A stretch of DNA of 5,514 nt from an uncultured Oscillospiraceae bacterium. GTDB lineage: Bacteria; Bacillota; Clostridia; Oscillospirales; Acutalibacteraceae. A program made the position numbers and the translations under genes. The notes below the pieces were generated by a model that worked only from the letters and a program-made list of their open reading frames with translations, was not told the origin of the DNA and made no database searches. This document shows, in pieces, positions 1-5,514 of the stretch; the first letter of the stretch is position 1; each line of letters starts with the position of its first letter. The DNA is taken from the NCBI GenBank assembly GCA_900552605.1, contig USAR01000113.1:1-5514 (forward strand), read 5' to 3'.

Positions 1-13
1 GGCACAAAACGCA

Positions 14-89
14 GTTAATCCTTTCGGATTAACGAGTATTTTAACTCCGCAGTGCTGAAAATCCGCACTCAAAAAACAGGTTCGGATTT
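14..89. repeat. Cluster of short inverted repeats, several mutually exclusive
   Basis: Several dyads are packed into the left edge. GTTAATCC (14-21) pairs perfectly with GGATTAAC (26-33) around a 4-nt loop that reads TTTC on the plus strand and GAAA on the minus strand. The minus-strand version is a C(GAAA)G hairpin, a GNRA-type loop. GAGT (34-37) pairs with ACTC (44-47), AGTGC (51-55) with GCACT (65-69), and AAATCCG (59-65) with CGGATTT (83-89). AATCCG (60-65) could also pair with CGGATT (25-30), so not all stems can form at once. TTCGGATT occurs twice (23-30, 81-88). No stem is followed by a clean T-run on the plus strand, so a simple terminator is not supported. It could be the 3' end of an upstream transcript or a dispersed intergenic repeat. 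No gene is evident: all three plus frames stop by base 58. Confidence 0.5.
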
Positions 90-182
90 ATTATCGCTTG
101 CCTAAACATATTTTTTTGCAAAAACACTGTAAAATTTAAATATTACAGGAAGTTAAACGAAAAGGCTTTTAAAAGTTATAGG
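90..182. other. A/T-rich intergenic stretch with no recognised gene
   Basis: This is A/T-rich spacer between the left-edge hairpins and the promoter of the oxidoreductase/glycosyltransferase unit. The only structure seen is a weak dyad, CTGTAA (127-132) with TTACAG (143-148), separated by 10 A/T bases, and a short self-complementary CTTTTAAAAG (166-175). In this base composition neither is strong evidence of a site. Confidence 0.4.
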
Positions 183-211
183 TTGAACTAAGCTAACGGT
201 TGTGATACAAT
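183..211 (+). promoter_or_regulatory. Sigma-A-type promoter of the oxidoreductase/GT-C unit
   Basis: A -35 box TTGAAC (183-188) and a -10 box TACAAT (206-211) are separated by 17 nt. A TG sits one base before the -10 box (203-204), giving the extended -10 form common in Firmicutes. The expected transcription start is near 218, which leaves an untranslated leader of about 119 nt before the start codon at 337. No better promoter was found closer to the gene. The call rests on pattern matching alone. Confidence 0.6.
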
Positions 212-228
212 AATTATATCATAATGAG

Positions 229-336
229 ATGAAGCATTTTTTATTGCAATATATAAAAAACACCGCGCTCTTTTGCAGCTATAACGCTGCATTGCAGGTT
301 TTCGGTTTTGTTTGCGGCGTTGGAACGGAGAAATAA
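229..336 (+). CDS. Possible 35-aa leader peptide (uORF), doubtful
   Basis: An open frame starts at ATG 229, about 11 nt after the predicted transcription start. It runs 35 codons to a TAA at 334-336 that directly abuts the oxidoreductase ATG at 337, in the same reading frame. It fills almost the whole leader. The peptide begins MKHFLLQYIKNT, is rather hydrophobic with two cysteines, and ends in GTEK; it resembles no family known to me. Against it, there is no usable Shine-Dalgarno: the only GAG (226-228) touches the ATG with no spacing. There is also no run of identical amino acids, as in a classical attenuator. It could be a chance frame, a translationally coupled leader, or the remnant of an N-terminal extension cut off by the stop. 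Only the open frame is observed. Confidence 0.2.
   Translation: MKHFLLQYIKNTALFCSYNAALQVFGFVCGVGTEK
274..291 (+). promoter_or_regulatory. Small hairpin in the leader
   Basis: TGCAGC (274-279) is perfectly complementary to GCTGCA (286-291) around a 6-nt loop, within the leader before the oxidoreductase gene. The T-runs after it are interrupted, so it does not look like a finished terminator. It ends 36 nt before the Shine-Dalgarno. Another dyad, TTTTTTAT (237-244) with ATAAAAAA (253-260), lies upstream but is pure A/T and weak. No known riboswitch class was recognised. Confidence 0.3.
327..330 (+). promoter_or_regulatory. Ribosome binding site of the oxidoreductase
   Basis: GGAG, continued by AAA, lies 6 nt before ATG 337. 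This spacing supports that ATG as the start. The leader frame that may end at 336 overlaps this site, so ribosomes translating it would cover it. Confidence 0.7.
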
Positions 337-1887
337 ATGAAAAAGGTTGTAATTATCGGTGCAGGTCCGGCGGGTCTTACGGCTGCATTTGAACTGCTTA
401 AAAACAGCAAAGATTATGAGGTTGCCGTTCTGGAAGAATCCGATGAACTCGGCGGCATTTCGAAAACAGTGCGTTACAACGGCAACCGTATGGACATCGG
501 CGGTCATCGATTTTTTTCAAAGAGTGACGAGGTTATGAGTTGGTGGCAGGAAAGAATGCCGCTGCAAGGTGCGCCTGCTTTTGACGATGTCAAGCTCGGT
601 CGTTTAAAACCTTTGCAAAAAGGCGGACCAGATCCTGAAACAGAGGATAGGGTTATGCTTGTGCGCGACAGAGTGTCACGCATTTTTTACAAAGGAAAGT
701 TTTTTGATTACCCCGTAACATTAAAGCCGGCAACTCTTGTTAATATGGGATTTATAACCACTGTTAGGGCAGGCTTTTCGTACATTGCCGCAAGAATTCG
801 TAAACGTCCCGAAAACAGTCTTGAGGATTTTTATATAAACCGTTTCGGCAAGGTGCTTTACGGTATGTTTTTTGAGGATTACACCGAAAAACTTTGGGGA
901 AGACATCCGTCGCTTATTTCAGCCGATTGGGGAGCTCAGCGCGTTAAGGGACTTTCTATCGGCGCGGTCTTGCGCGATATGTTCGGCAAGCTTTTCGGTA
1001 AAAAGAATAAGGAAAACACCGAAACTTCGCTTATCGAGCAGTTTAGATATCCTAAGCTAGGACCGGGGCAGCTTTGGGAAGAGGTTGCACGCGAAATAGA
1101 ATTTATGGGTGGCAGGATAATCCGCAGTTGTAAGGTTTTAAAGCTAAATTCCGACGGTGAAAAGATAATCCATGCTGTGTGCGATATAGGCGGTAAGAAA
1201 ATGATGCTGCCTGCAGATATTTTCATTTCCTCAATGCCTGTTAAGGACTTGGTAACAGGTATTTCCGGTGAGCTGCCGCCTGTTGAAGTATATGACGCGG
1301 CAGTCGGGCTTCCTTATCGCGATTTTGTGACGGTTGGATTGTTAGTTAAAAAGCTCGGACTTAAGAATAAAACAAAGATGAAAACTCTTGGTGATATTGT
1401 GCCTGATTGTTGGATTTATGTGCAGGACAGAAGTGTGAAGCTCGGAAGAATACAGATTTTCAACAATTGGTCGCCGTATATGCTTGCAGATCCCGAGAAC
1501 ACAGTTTGGCTGGGGCTTGAATATTTTTGCTCTGAAGGAGATGACTTTTGGAACTTAAGCAACTCGGAGCTTTGCGATTTTGCCGTTTCCGAGCTTGTTA
1601 AAATGAAGGTAATATCACGCGATGATGTGCTTGACTGTCATACAGAACACGTTAAAAAAGCATATCCTGCTTACTTTGACACGTATGAAAAAATCGACGT
1701 AATAAAGGAATATTTAAACAGCATTAATAATCTTTACTGCATCGGAAGAAACGGTCAGCACAGATACAACAATATGGACCACTCAATGCTTACGGCAATG
1801 CGTGCCGCAGACGTGATTTTGCATGGCGGAAGTAAAGAGGTCTTTTGGAATGTTAACACAGAGAAAGACTATCACGAAAAGAAGTAA
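337..1887 (+). CDS. FAD-dependent oxidoreductase, protoporphyrinogen oxidase/UDP-galactopyranose mutase-like
   Basis: The protein has 516 aa and no signal peptide or membrane segment, so it is cytoplasmic or peripheral. Residues 4-13 form a Rossmann dinucleotide fold ([10 protein letters not shown]). An acidic E33 at the end of the second strand suits binding of the FAD ribose, followed by LGGIS and the [10 protein letters not shown] block (51-60). YTEKLWG (182-188), LGPGQLWEE (241-249) and the C-terminal [19 protein letters not shown] (470-488, FAD-facing) complete a pattern typical of the COG1232-type family. Such proteins are often labelled protoporphyrinogen oxidase or amine oxidase. No haem gene is nearby, so haem synthesis is unlikely. 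Relatives often sit in envelope-sugar loci, and the overall plan resembles UDP-galactopyranose mutase, so a role on a nucleotide- or lipid-linked sugar is plausible but inferred. It has its own promoter and Shine-Dalgarno, and the GT-C gene follows after 6 nt. The flavoprotein class is secure; the substrate is unknown. Confidence 0.9.
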   Translation: MKKVVIIGAGPAGLTAAFELLKNSKDYEVAVLEESDELGGISKTVRYNGNRMDIGGHRFFSKSDEVMSWWQERMPLQGAPAFDDVKLGRLKPLQKGGPDPETEDRVMLVRDRVSRIFYKGKFFDYPVTLKPATLVNMGFITTVRAGFSYIAARIRKRPENSLEDFYINRFGKVLYGMFFEDYTEKLWGRHPSLISADWGAQRVKGLSIGAVLRDMFGKLFGKKNKENTETSLIEQFRYPKLGPGQLWEEVAREIEFMGGRIIRSCKVLKLNSDGEKIIHAVCDIGGKKMMLPADIFISSMPVKDLVTGISGELPPVEVYDAAVGLPYRDFVTVGLLVKKLGLKNKTKMKTLGDIVPDCWIYVQDRSVKLGRIQIFNNWSPYMLADPENTVWLGLEYFCSEGDDFWNLSNSELCDFAVSELVKMKVISRDDVLDCHTEHVKKAYPAYFDTYEKIDVIKEYLNSINNLYCIGRNGQHRYNNMDHSMLTAMRAADVILHGGSKEVFWNVNTEKDYHEKK

Positions 1888-1893
1888 AGCGTT

Positions 1894-3582
1894 ATGACAA
1901 ATACCGACAGCATTTGCCGTAAGTATTATAAAAAGGCAGCAAGGCACCCGATTATCATTATTGCGGTGCTTTGTGCTTTTGTGCATTTTTTAACCTATTG
2001 CAGCAGCAAAACAGTTAACGTGCCGTGCGCTGTTGCGCTTTGTTGTGTTTTAGGTGCGGTGTCTGTTTTTTTGAGTGTTAAAACAACTGACATACCCCGA
2101 CGCGTTCTGCTGCTTACCGCTGTATTTTTTATATCAGAGTTGTTGTTTATGCTCGTTGTCGGTTTTGTGCTTTTTGCCGCTTCCTTTATCGCAGTTGCAT
2201 ATTTAGGCTTGCTGGCAATTGTTTTATATGACGGCAAGGCTTTAACAGAAAAGAATATTGCTGTGATTATTATGGCGCTTGGTTTTTTGGTGCGGCTTGC
2301 ATATGTACTTTACACCGATTGCACCGTCCGCCAGCACGATGTTGAGCAGTTTGGAAGCGGAATCGGTCACGCAGGATATATTGAGTATATTTACAACAAT
2401 TTCGCACTGCCGGATTTTGATGTTCGAGATGTCTGGCAGTTTTATCACCCTCCGCTGCATCACATAGTTGCCGCTGCTTTTTTGCGTTTTACTGTGTTTC
2501 TCGGCGGAGATTGCAGTCGTTGTTTGGAAAGTATTCAAACGCTAACGTTGTTCTATTCCTCGCTTTGCACATTGTTTTGCTGTCGTATATTTTCTCAATT
2601 GAAACTTAAAGGCAGGGGATATATTGCTGCTGTTGCAGTTTGTGCGCTTAGCCCTGTATTTACAGTGTTTGCAGGCAGTATTAACAATGATGTTCTGTCC
2701 GTCACCTTTGCAATTGCAGCGATATACAACACTCTGCGTTGGATTGAGAGCCGCAGCATTTGCGATATTTTTAAAATTGCGTTTTGCATCGGGCTCGGTA
2801 TGTTCACAAAGCTTTCTGTTTGGATGGTGACGCCGGGTGTTGCTGCCGTGTTTTTAATTGTGTTTATAGCAGATAAAAGAAAACACAAATTCAGATTTTA
2901 TCTTAAGAGTTATTTTTCGTTTGCAGCCGTTTGCCTGCCTTTGGGACTTTATTGGAGTATGCGCAATTATCTGCTTTATAGGGTGCCGTTTACGTATGTG
3001 CCCAGCCTCGGAACAGACAGCTTTCAATATGTCGGTAATTACTCGGCTTTAAAACGTCTTTTTGTGTTGCCTAAGGATTTTCTTTCATATCCGTTTATGA
3101 AGTGGGGAGAGCCTTACTACGAATATAATCCGACATCGGGATTGCTTAGAACTATGTTTTTCGGTGAGGCAATAAACGACTCCTCTTATCCGCAAATTGC
3201 TGTTTGCGGCAGGGTGCTTTATTGGTTTGGTTTGCTCACTGTTGCACTTTGCATTATGGGAATTCTATATATGCTTTTTAAAGCACATTGTTTTTCAGGT
3301 GCTTCGCGAGCCTTGCTGCTTGTAACGTTTTTCCTGACTCTTGGAATGTACTATTATTTCTGCTTTACATTCCCGTTTACCTGCACTCAAAATGCGCGTT
3401 ATGCCGCGACACTTGTGCCGATTGGCGCTGTGGCGCTCGGTGTGTTTTTAAACCGATGCCTTGAAAAAGAGAAAAAGCACCGACAAAAAAAGCTTGTAAA
3501 ATCATTGCGAGTTTTAACAGAGCTTTCTGTTGCCGGTGTCTCTGCATTTTCGGTTTTAACTTATTTGTTGTTGGCGATTTAG
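1894..3582 (+). CDS. Polytopic GT-C family membrane glycosyltransferase (PMT/GT39-like)
   Basis: The protein has 562 aa and many hydrophobic segments, roughly at 18-35, 44-62, 71-112, 122-140, 187-204, 213-230, 241-260, 266-282, 294-327, 340-356, 441-462, 472-490, 503-520 and 540-561. Motifs fit the GT-C fold, in which a polyprenyl-phosphate sugar is used outside the membrane. QHDVE (147-151) lies in the first large loop where the catalytic acid is expected. It is followed by YHPPLHH (184-190), SINNDVLS (262-269), a WSMRNY segment (354-359), and CTQNARY (497-503) before a late helix. Between about 357 and 440 is a long, probably extracytoplasmic loop rich in aromatic residues. The basic stretch EKEKKHRQKK (524-533) should be cytoplasmic. 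The start has no clear Shine-Dalgarno and lies 6 nt after the oxidoreductase stop, so translational coupling is likely. Sugar and acceptor cannot be read from the sequence. GT-C assignment is good; placement in GT39/PMT rather than a sister family is less sure. Confidence 0.82.
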   Translation: MTNTDSICRKYYKKAARHPIIIIAVLCAFVHFLTYCSSKTVNVPCAVALCCVLGAVSVFLSVKTTDIPRRVLLLTAVFFISELLFMLVVGFVLFAASFIAVAYLGLLAIVLYDGKALTEKNIAVIIMALGFLVRLAYVLYTDCTVRQHDVEQFGSGIGHAGYIEYIYNNFALPDFDVRDVWQFYHPPLHHIVAAAFLRFTVFLGGDCSRCLESIQTLTLFYSSLCTLFCCRIFSQLKLKGRGYIAAVAVCALSPVFTVFAGSINNDVLSVTFAIAAIYNTLRWIESRSICDIFKIAFCIGLGMFTKLSVWMVTPGVAAVFLIVFIADKRKHKFRFYLKSYFSFAAVCLPLGLYWSMRNYLLYRVPFTYVPSLGTDSFQYVGNYSALKRLFVLPKDFLSYPFMKWGEPYYEYNPTSGLLRTMFFGEAINDSSYPQIAVCGRVLYWFGLLTVALCIMGILYMLFKAHCFSGASRALLLVTFFLTLGMYYYFCFTFPFTCTQNARYAATLVPIGAVALGVFLNRCLEKEKKHRQKKLVKSLRVLTELSVAGVSAFSVLTYLLLAI

Positions 3583-3600
3583 AATTATATTGTAATAAAT

Positions 3601-3650
3601 AGCTCGGCACTGTGGCTTTGCACGGTGCCGAGCTCTTTGGTCGTTTTTTT
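3601..3650. terminator. Hairpin terminator between convergent genes, probably bidirectional
   Basis: AGCTCGGCAC (3601-3610) pairs perfectly with GTGCCGAGCT (3625-3634). The stem continues through a T-G wobble (3611/3624) and GTG (3612-3614) with CAC (3621-3623), leaving a 6-nt loop, for about 14 pairs. It starts 18 nt after the glycosyltransferase stop and ends 28 nt before the flippase stop on the opposite strand. On the plus strand the run of seven T (3644-3650) begins 9 nt after the stem, further than ideal. On the minus strand the stem is followed by a mixed A/T tract. The position and GC-rich stem in an A/T-rich spacer make a shared terminator the best reading. Confidence 0.75.
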
Positions 3651-3662
3651 ATAATATTCTAA

Positions 3663-5270
3663 TCAGCGGATAAGCCCAACCTTTTTAAGCAGTGCTCCGA
3701 TCTTTTTGCCTTTCGGGATAACCCCGAAATCCGCTTCTTCAAATGTTCTTGCAAACAGCAGTACGGCAAAGTATACAACACCGCCGATAATAATTGAAAT
3801 AAGCGTTGCTCCCGTGTTACCGAAACCTGCAAGCAGCTTATATACAGCATATACCGCAACCGACATAATAAGGCTTGCAAAGGCAGGCTTTATTATATGC
3901 TTTGAAATTGGCACCTTAATCGGCAAAAATCTTTGCAAAATCACCCATTCGGCAACAGTTACTAAACCTTGGTATATTATTGTTGCTGAAATTGCACCCA
4001 CAACGCCGAACGGAAAAACCTTCATAAGCAGAATGTTAAGCAGAAGCTTCAACACAGCGCCCAACAAAAGAATTATTGCGGGATATTTCTGTTTACCCAT
4101 TCCGTAAAACACGCCGTTTAAGACAAACGGCACGGCGGCAAAAAGCATTGCAACCGATTGCAGCTGCAGCAAATATCCGCCGTCGGAAACGGCAGGAAAA
4201 AGCAGCTTTATAATGGGGTCCGCAAGCACAATAAATCCTGCAGTGCACGGAAACATTACAATATTGCTGAAAAACAGCGTATTTGAAAGATTAAGCTTTG
4301 CCCCGTCAACATCTCCGGTTTTAATTTTGGCAGATATAACAGGAACCATTGCAATAAACAGTGTTGCGCCGAGAGCCAACGGCAGATGGGTCATAGTCTC
4401 GGTTTTAGACATAAGACCGTAAGCTTCAACATCGCCTGTATAGCTGTTAACGGTAATTGAATCTATATTGCTGCTGAGTGTTGAAACAAGAGAGGCAAAA
4501 GCAGCCGGAACGGCAAGCAACAGAATGTTTTTAACCAGTGTTCTTGTGCGCAGACTTTCGGCTTGCACTGTTTGGTTTTTGCACTCGATTTTAATATATT
4601 TTCTACGAAGTGCCAAGTGACTGAGCATATAACCGAGTGATACTAATGCCGCAACAGATGTTGAAAGATTTCCGGCAGCTGCCATAATCGCAGTGCTTGA
4701 GCCAACAGCAAGATAAACAAAAAGAATTGACAGAACACAGTTGAAAAATTGCTCTATGATTTCTGAAATGCTTGTCGATTTAAGACTGCCAAGCCCCGTG
4801 AAATAGCCGCGAAGCACAGAGTTTGAGGAAACAAACAGCACGGCAGGCGCAAGCGCGCGCAGGGTGTAAGAAACACCGTCCGCTTTATAAAGTGAGATTG
4901 AAATAGCGTCTGCAAAAACAAACATACCCGTTGCCAGCACCAAGCCGATTGCGGAAAAGAGCCGGAAGCTCACTTTGAAAATTCTCTCGGCACCTATGTG
5001 GTCGTTAACCGCAACACGCTCTGCAACGAGCTTTGAAACAACATTAGGTATGCCGATTGATGATATCGCAAGCAATACCATATATAGCTGATAACCCGTT
5101 GAATAGTAGCCGTTGCCGACATTGCCGAAGCCCGGCACGTTGATTATAACGATTTTATAAACAAGACCGAGTATTTTAACAACTATTTGCGCAATACCGA
5201 GCATGGCAACATTTTTTGCAAATGAAACGCTGTGATCGCGCTTAAGGGGATTTGAATTATTATCCTTCAT
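3663..5270 (-). CDS. MurJ/SpoVB/YtgP-type polyprenyl-linked oligosaccharide flippase (MOP superfamily)
   Basis: A membrane protein of 535 aa from the chosen start, the usual length for Gram-positive SpoVB/YtgP proteins with about 14 helices. The family transports undecaprenyl-linked intermediates such as lipid II or polysaccharide repeat units across the membrane. Numbering here is from the upstream ATG at 5282 (subtract 4 for the preferred start). Hallmarks are NVAMLGIAQIVVKILGLVYK (24-43) in the first helix, SIGIPNVVSKLVAE (75-88), RGYFTGLGSLKSTSISEIIE (158-177), and a C-terminal tail with VIPKGKK (521-527) then LLKKVGLIR. ATG 5270 is preferred because GGAG (5280-5277) lies 6 nt before it; ATG 5282 has no Shine-Dalgarno. 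The gene is monocistronic, convergent with the GT-C gene and divergent from the malic enzyme gene. It may serve peptidoglycan, a sporulation step or a capsule-like glycan; the sequence cannot decide, so no symbol is given. Confidence 0.88.
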   Translation of the reverse strand: MKDNNSNPLKRDHSVSFAKNVAMLGIAQIVVKILGLVYKIVIINVPGFGNVGNGYYSTGYQLYMVLLAISSIGIPNVVSKLVAERVAVNDHIGAERIFKVSFRLFSAIGLVLATGMFVFADAISISLYKADGVSYTLRALAPAVLFVSSNSVLRGYFTGLGSLKSTSISEIIEQFFNCVLSILFVYLAVGSSTAIMAAAGNLSTSVAALVSLGYMLSHLALRRKYIKIECKNQTVQAESLRTRTLVKNILLLAVPAAFASLVSTLSSNIDSITVNSYTGDVEAYGLMSKTETMTHLPLALGATLFIAMVPVISAKIKTGDVDGAKLNLSNTLFFSNIVMFPCTAGFIVLADPIIKLLFPAVSDGGYLLQLQSVAMLFAAVPFVLNGVFYGMGKQKYPAIILLLGAVLKLLLNILLMKVFPFGVVGAISATIIYQGLVTVAEWVILQRFLPIKVPISKHIIKPAFASLIMSVAVYAVYKLLAGFGNTGATLISIIIGGVVYFAVLLFARTFEEADFGVIPKGKKIGALLKKVGLIR

Positions 5271-5276
5271 ATTTTT

Positions 5277-5280
5277 CTCC
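5277..5280 (-). promoter_or_regulatory. Ribosome binding site that decides the flippase start
   Basis: On the minus strand GGAG, continued by AAAAA, lies 6 nt before ATG 5270. The four-codon-longer start at ATG 5282 would overlap this site and has only A/T-rich sequence before it. The site therefore favours the shorter product, beginning MKDNNSN. Confidence 0.65.
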
Positions 5281-5294
5281 ATTATTATATTAAC

Positions 5295-5315
5295 GTGTTA
5301 AAAATATTTTAACAC
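5295..5315. promoter_or_regulatory. Perfect palindrome over the flippase -10 region, possible operator
   Basis: GTGTTAAAA (5295-5303) and TTTTAACAC (5307-5315) are perfect inverted repeats around a 3-nt ATA centre. The palindrome covers the predicted flippase -10 box (5306-5311) and its TG extension, and lies about 29 nt upstream of the malic enzyme -35 box. A dimeric repressor bound here would block the flippase promoter. The half-site TGTTAA recalls Rex operators of clostridia, but the half-sites are 3 nt too far apart for the usual Rex site, so no regulator is named. In A/T-rich DNA a promoter-linked palindrome can also arise by chance. Confidence 0.4.
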
Positions 5316-5334
5316 AGTTTTACTTTTATTGCCA
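5306..5334 (-). promoter_or_regulatory. Predicted promoter of the flippase gene
   Basis: Read on the minus strand, a weak -35 box TGGCAA (5334-5329) is followed after 17 nt by a -10 box TAAAAT (5311-5306), with the extension TG one base before it (5314-5313). The start of transcription would be near 5299, giving a leader of about 29 nt to ATG 5270. A second TATAAT (5289-5284) lies so close to the gene that its transcript would lose the Shine-Dalgarno, so it is less likely. Confidence 0.45.
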
Positions 5335-5343
5335 CCGTTATTG

Positions 5344-5372
5344 TTGAAAATATTATTTTTTTATGCTAAAAT
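5344..5372 (+). promoter_or_regulatory. Predicted promoter of the malic enzyme gene
   Basis: The -35 box TTGAAA (5344-5349) and the extended -10 TGCTAAAAT (5364-5372; box 5367-5372) are 17 nt apart. This is the best promoter match in the window. Transcription should start near 5379, giving a leader of about 60 nt. It faces away from the flippase promoter, with only 9 nt between the two -35 boxes. Confidence 0.65.
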
Positions 5373-5421
5373 TTTAGTTGTCGGTCACTGTACAGCGGCA
5401 TTTAGATTATTTTACCGTCTT

Positions 5422-5429
5422 GAAAGGGG
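5422..5429 (+). promoter_or_regulatory. Ribosome binding site of the malic enzyme gene
   Basis: GAAAGGGG lies 10 nt before ATG 5440. This is slightly long spacing but a clear purine-rich Shine-Dalgarno, and it fixes the start of the partial gene. Confidence 0.6.
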
Positions 5430-5439
5430 CATTTGAAAT

Positions 5440-5514
5440 ATGGATATAAAAGAAAAGGCGCTTAAAGCACATTATGATTGGAGAGGGAAGATCGAGGTGA
5501 TATCGCGCACCCCT
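5440..5514 (+). CDS. Malic enzyme, N-terminal fragment (runs off the window)
   Basis: Only the first 25 codons are present; the frame is open to the last base. The fragment starts MDIKEKALKAHYDWRGKIEV and goes on to ISRTP. This matches the N-terminal pattern of bacterial malic enzymes of the short, roughly 400-aa type: a helix containing LK.H..W.GKIEV, then a segment leading into the substrate-binding part. These cytoplasmic enzymes decarboxylate malate to pyruvate with reduction of NAD or NADP. Catalytic and cofactor-binding residues lie beyond the edge, so cofactor preference cannot be judged. The gene has its own promoter and Shine-Dalgarno, divergent from the flippase gene, and is likely independent of the envelope genes. 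The identification rests on a short stretch that I recognise, so it is good but not certain. Confidence 0.75.
   Translation, partial: MDIKEKALKAHYDWRGKIEVISRTP

Noticed and set aside
14..33. The first hairpin as an intrinsic terminator of an upstream plus-strand gene
   Set aside because: The stem is A/T-rich and is followed by GAGTATTTTAAC rather than a T-run, so the pattern is weak.
1..75. A minus-strand frame open to the left edge, reading through QHCGVKILVNPKGLTAFCA
   Set aside because: It has no ATG or ribosome binding site, follows a stop closely, and lies wholly within the hairpin cluster. It is more likely non-coding repeat than the end of a gene, though a partial gene running off the edge cannot be fully excluded.
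241..507. Minus-strand 88-codon frame over the leader and the start of the oxidoreductase gene
   Set aside because: It overlaps the clear FAD-binding N-terminus on the other strand, has no family resemblance and no ribosome binding site.
2242..2538. Minus-strand 98-codon frame inside the GT-C gene, and similar antisense frames at 1995-2237 and 2595-2888
   Set aside because: They oppose a gene with consistent GT-C motifs and carry no recognisable domain.
3706..4107. Plus-strand 133-codon frame inside the flippase gene
   Set aside because: It is an antisense shadow of a well-conserved membrane protein gene, with low-complexity composition and no ribosome binding site.
5284..5289. TATAAT on the minus strand as the flippase -10 box
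   Set aside because: A transcript from it would start within or beyond the Shine-Dalgarno, and no good -35 box lies at the right distance.
5295..5315. Calling the palindrome a Rex operator regulating malic enzyme
   Set aside because: The half-sites are 7 nt apart rather than the usual 4, and the site overlaps the flippase promoter rather than that of the malic enzyme gene.

Overview
The window reads as a chromosomal segment of a low- to moderate-GC anaerobic Firmicute, most likely a gut clostridium of the Oscillospiraceae/Ruminococcaceae or Lachnospiraceae type. The evidence is A/T-rich intergenic DNA with clear extended -10 promoters, purine-rich Shine-Dalgarno sites, a SpoVB/YtgP-type flippase, and the first 25 codons of a clostridial-type malic enzyme. 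The lineage is an inference from gene content and style; there is no rRNA or other marker here.

Layout. Bases 1-90 are a cluster of short, partly competing inverted repeats with no convincing gene. A good promoter (183-211) and a leader of about 119 nt precede a two-gene, plus-strand unit. The first gene (337-1887) is a FAD-dependent oxidoreductase of the protoporphyrinogen oxidase/UDP-galactopyranose mutase-like superfamily. The second (1894-3582), only 6 nt downstream, is a polytopic GT-C membrane glycosyltransferase. A strong hairpin (3601-3634) lies between this unit and the convergent minus-strand flippase gene (3663-5270). Beyond the flippase is a compact divergent intergenic region with back-to-back promoters. 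The right-hand one drives the malic enzyme gene, which starts at 5440 and runs off the window.

How the parts may work together. The GT-C enzyme and the flippase both fit cell-envelope glycan work: GT-C enzymes move sugars from polyprenyl-phosphate donors to acceptors outside the membrane, and MurJ/SpoVB-type proteins flip polyprenyl-linked intermediates. The flavoprotein is tightly coupled to the GT-C gene, so it may make or modify a sugar or lipid-linked sugar that the GT-C enzyme uses. That link is inferred from gene order only. The malic enzyme is central carbon metabolism and probably unrelated.

No mobile element, CRISPR array, tRNA or rRNA was seen. The least ordinary points are the flavoprotein/GT-C pairing, an open 35-codon frame filling the leader and abutting the flavoprotein start codon, a perfect 9-bp-arm palindrome over the flippase -10 site, and the nested hairpins at the left edge.
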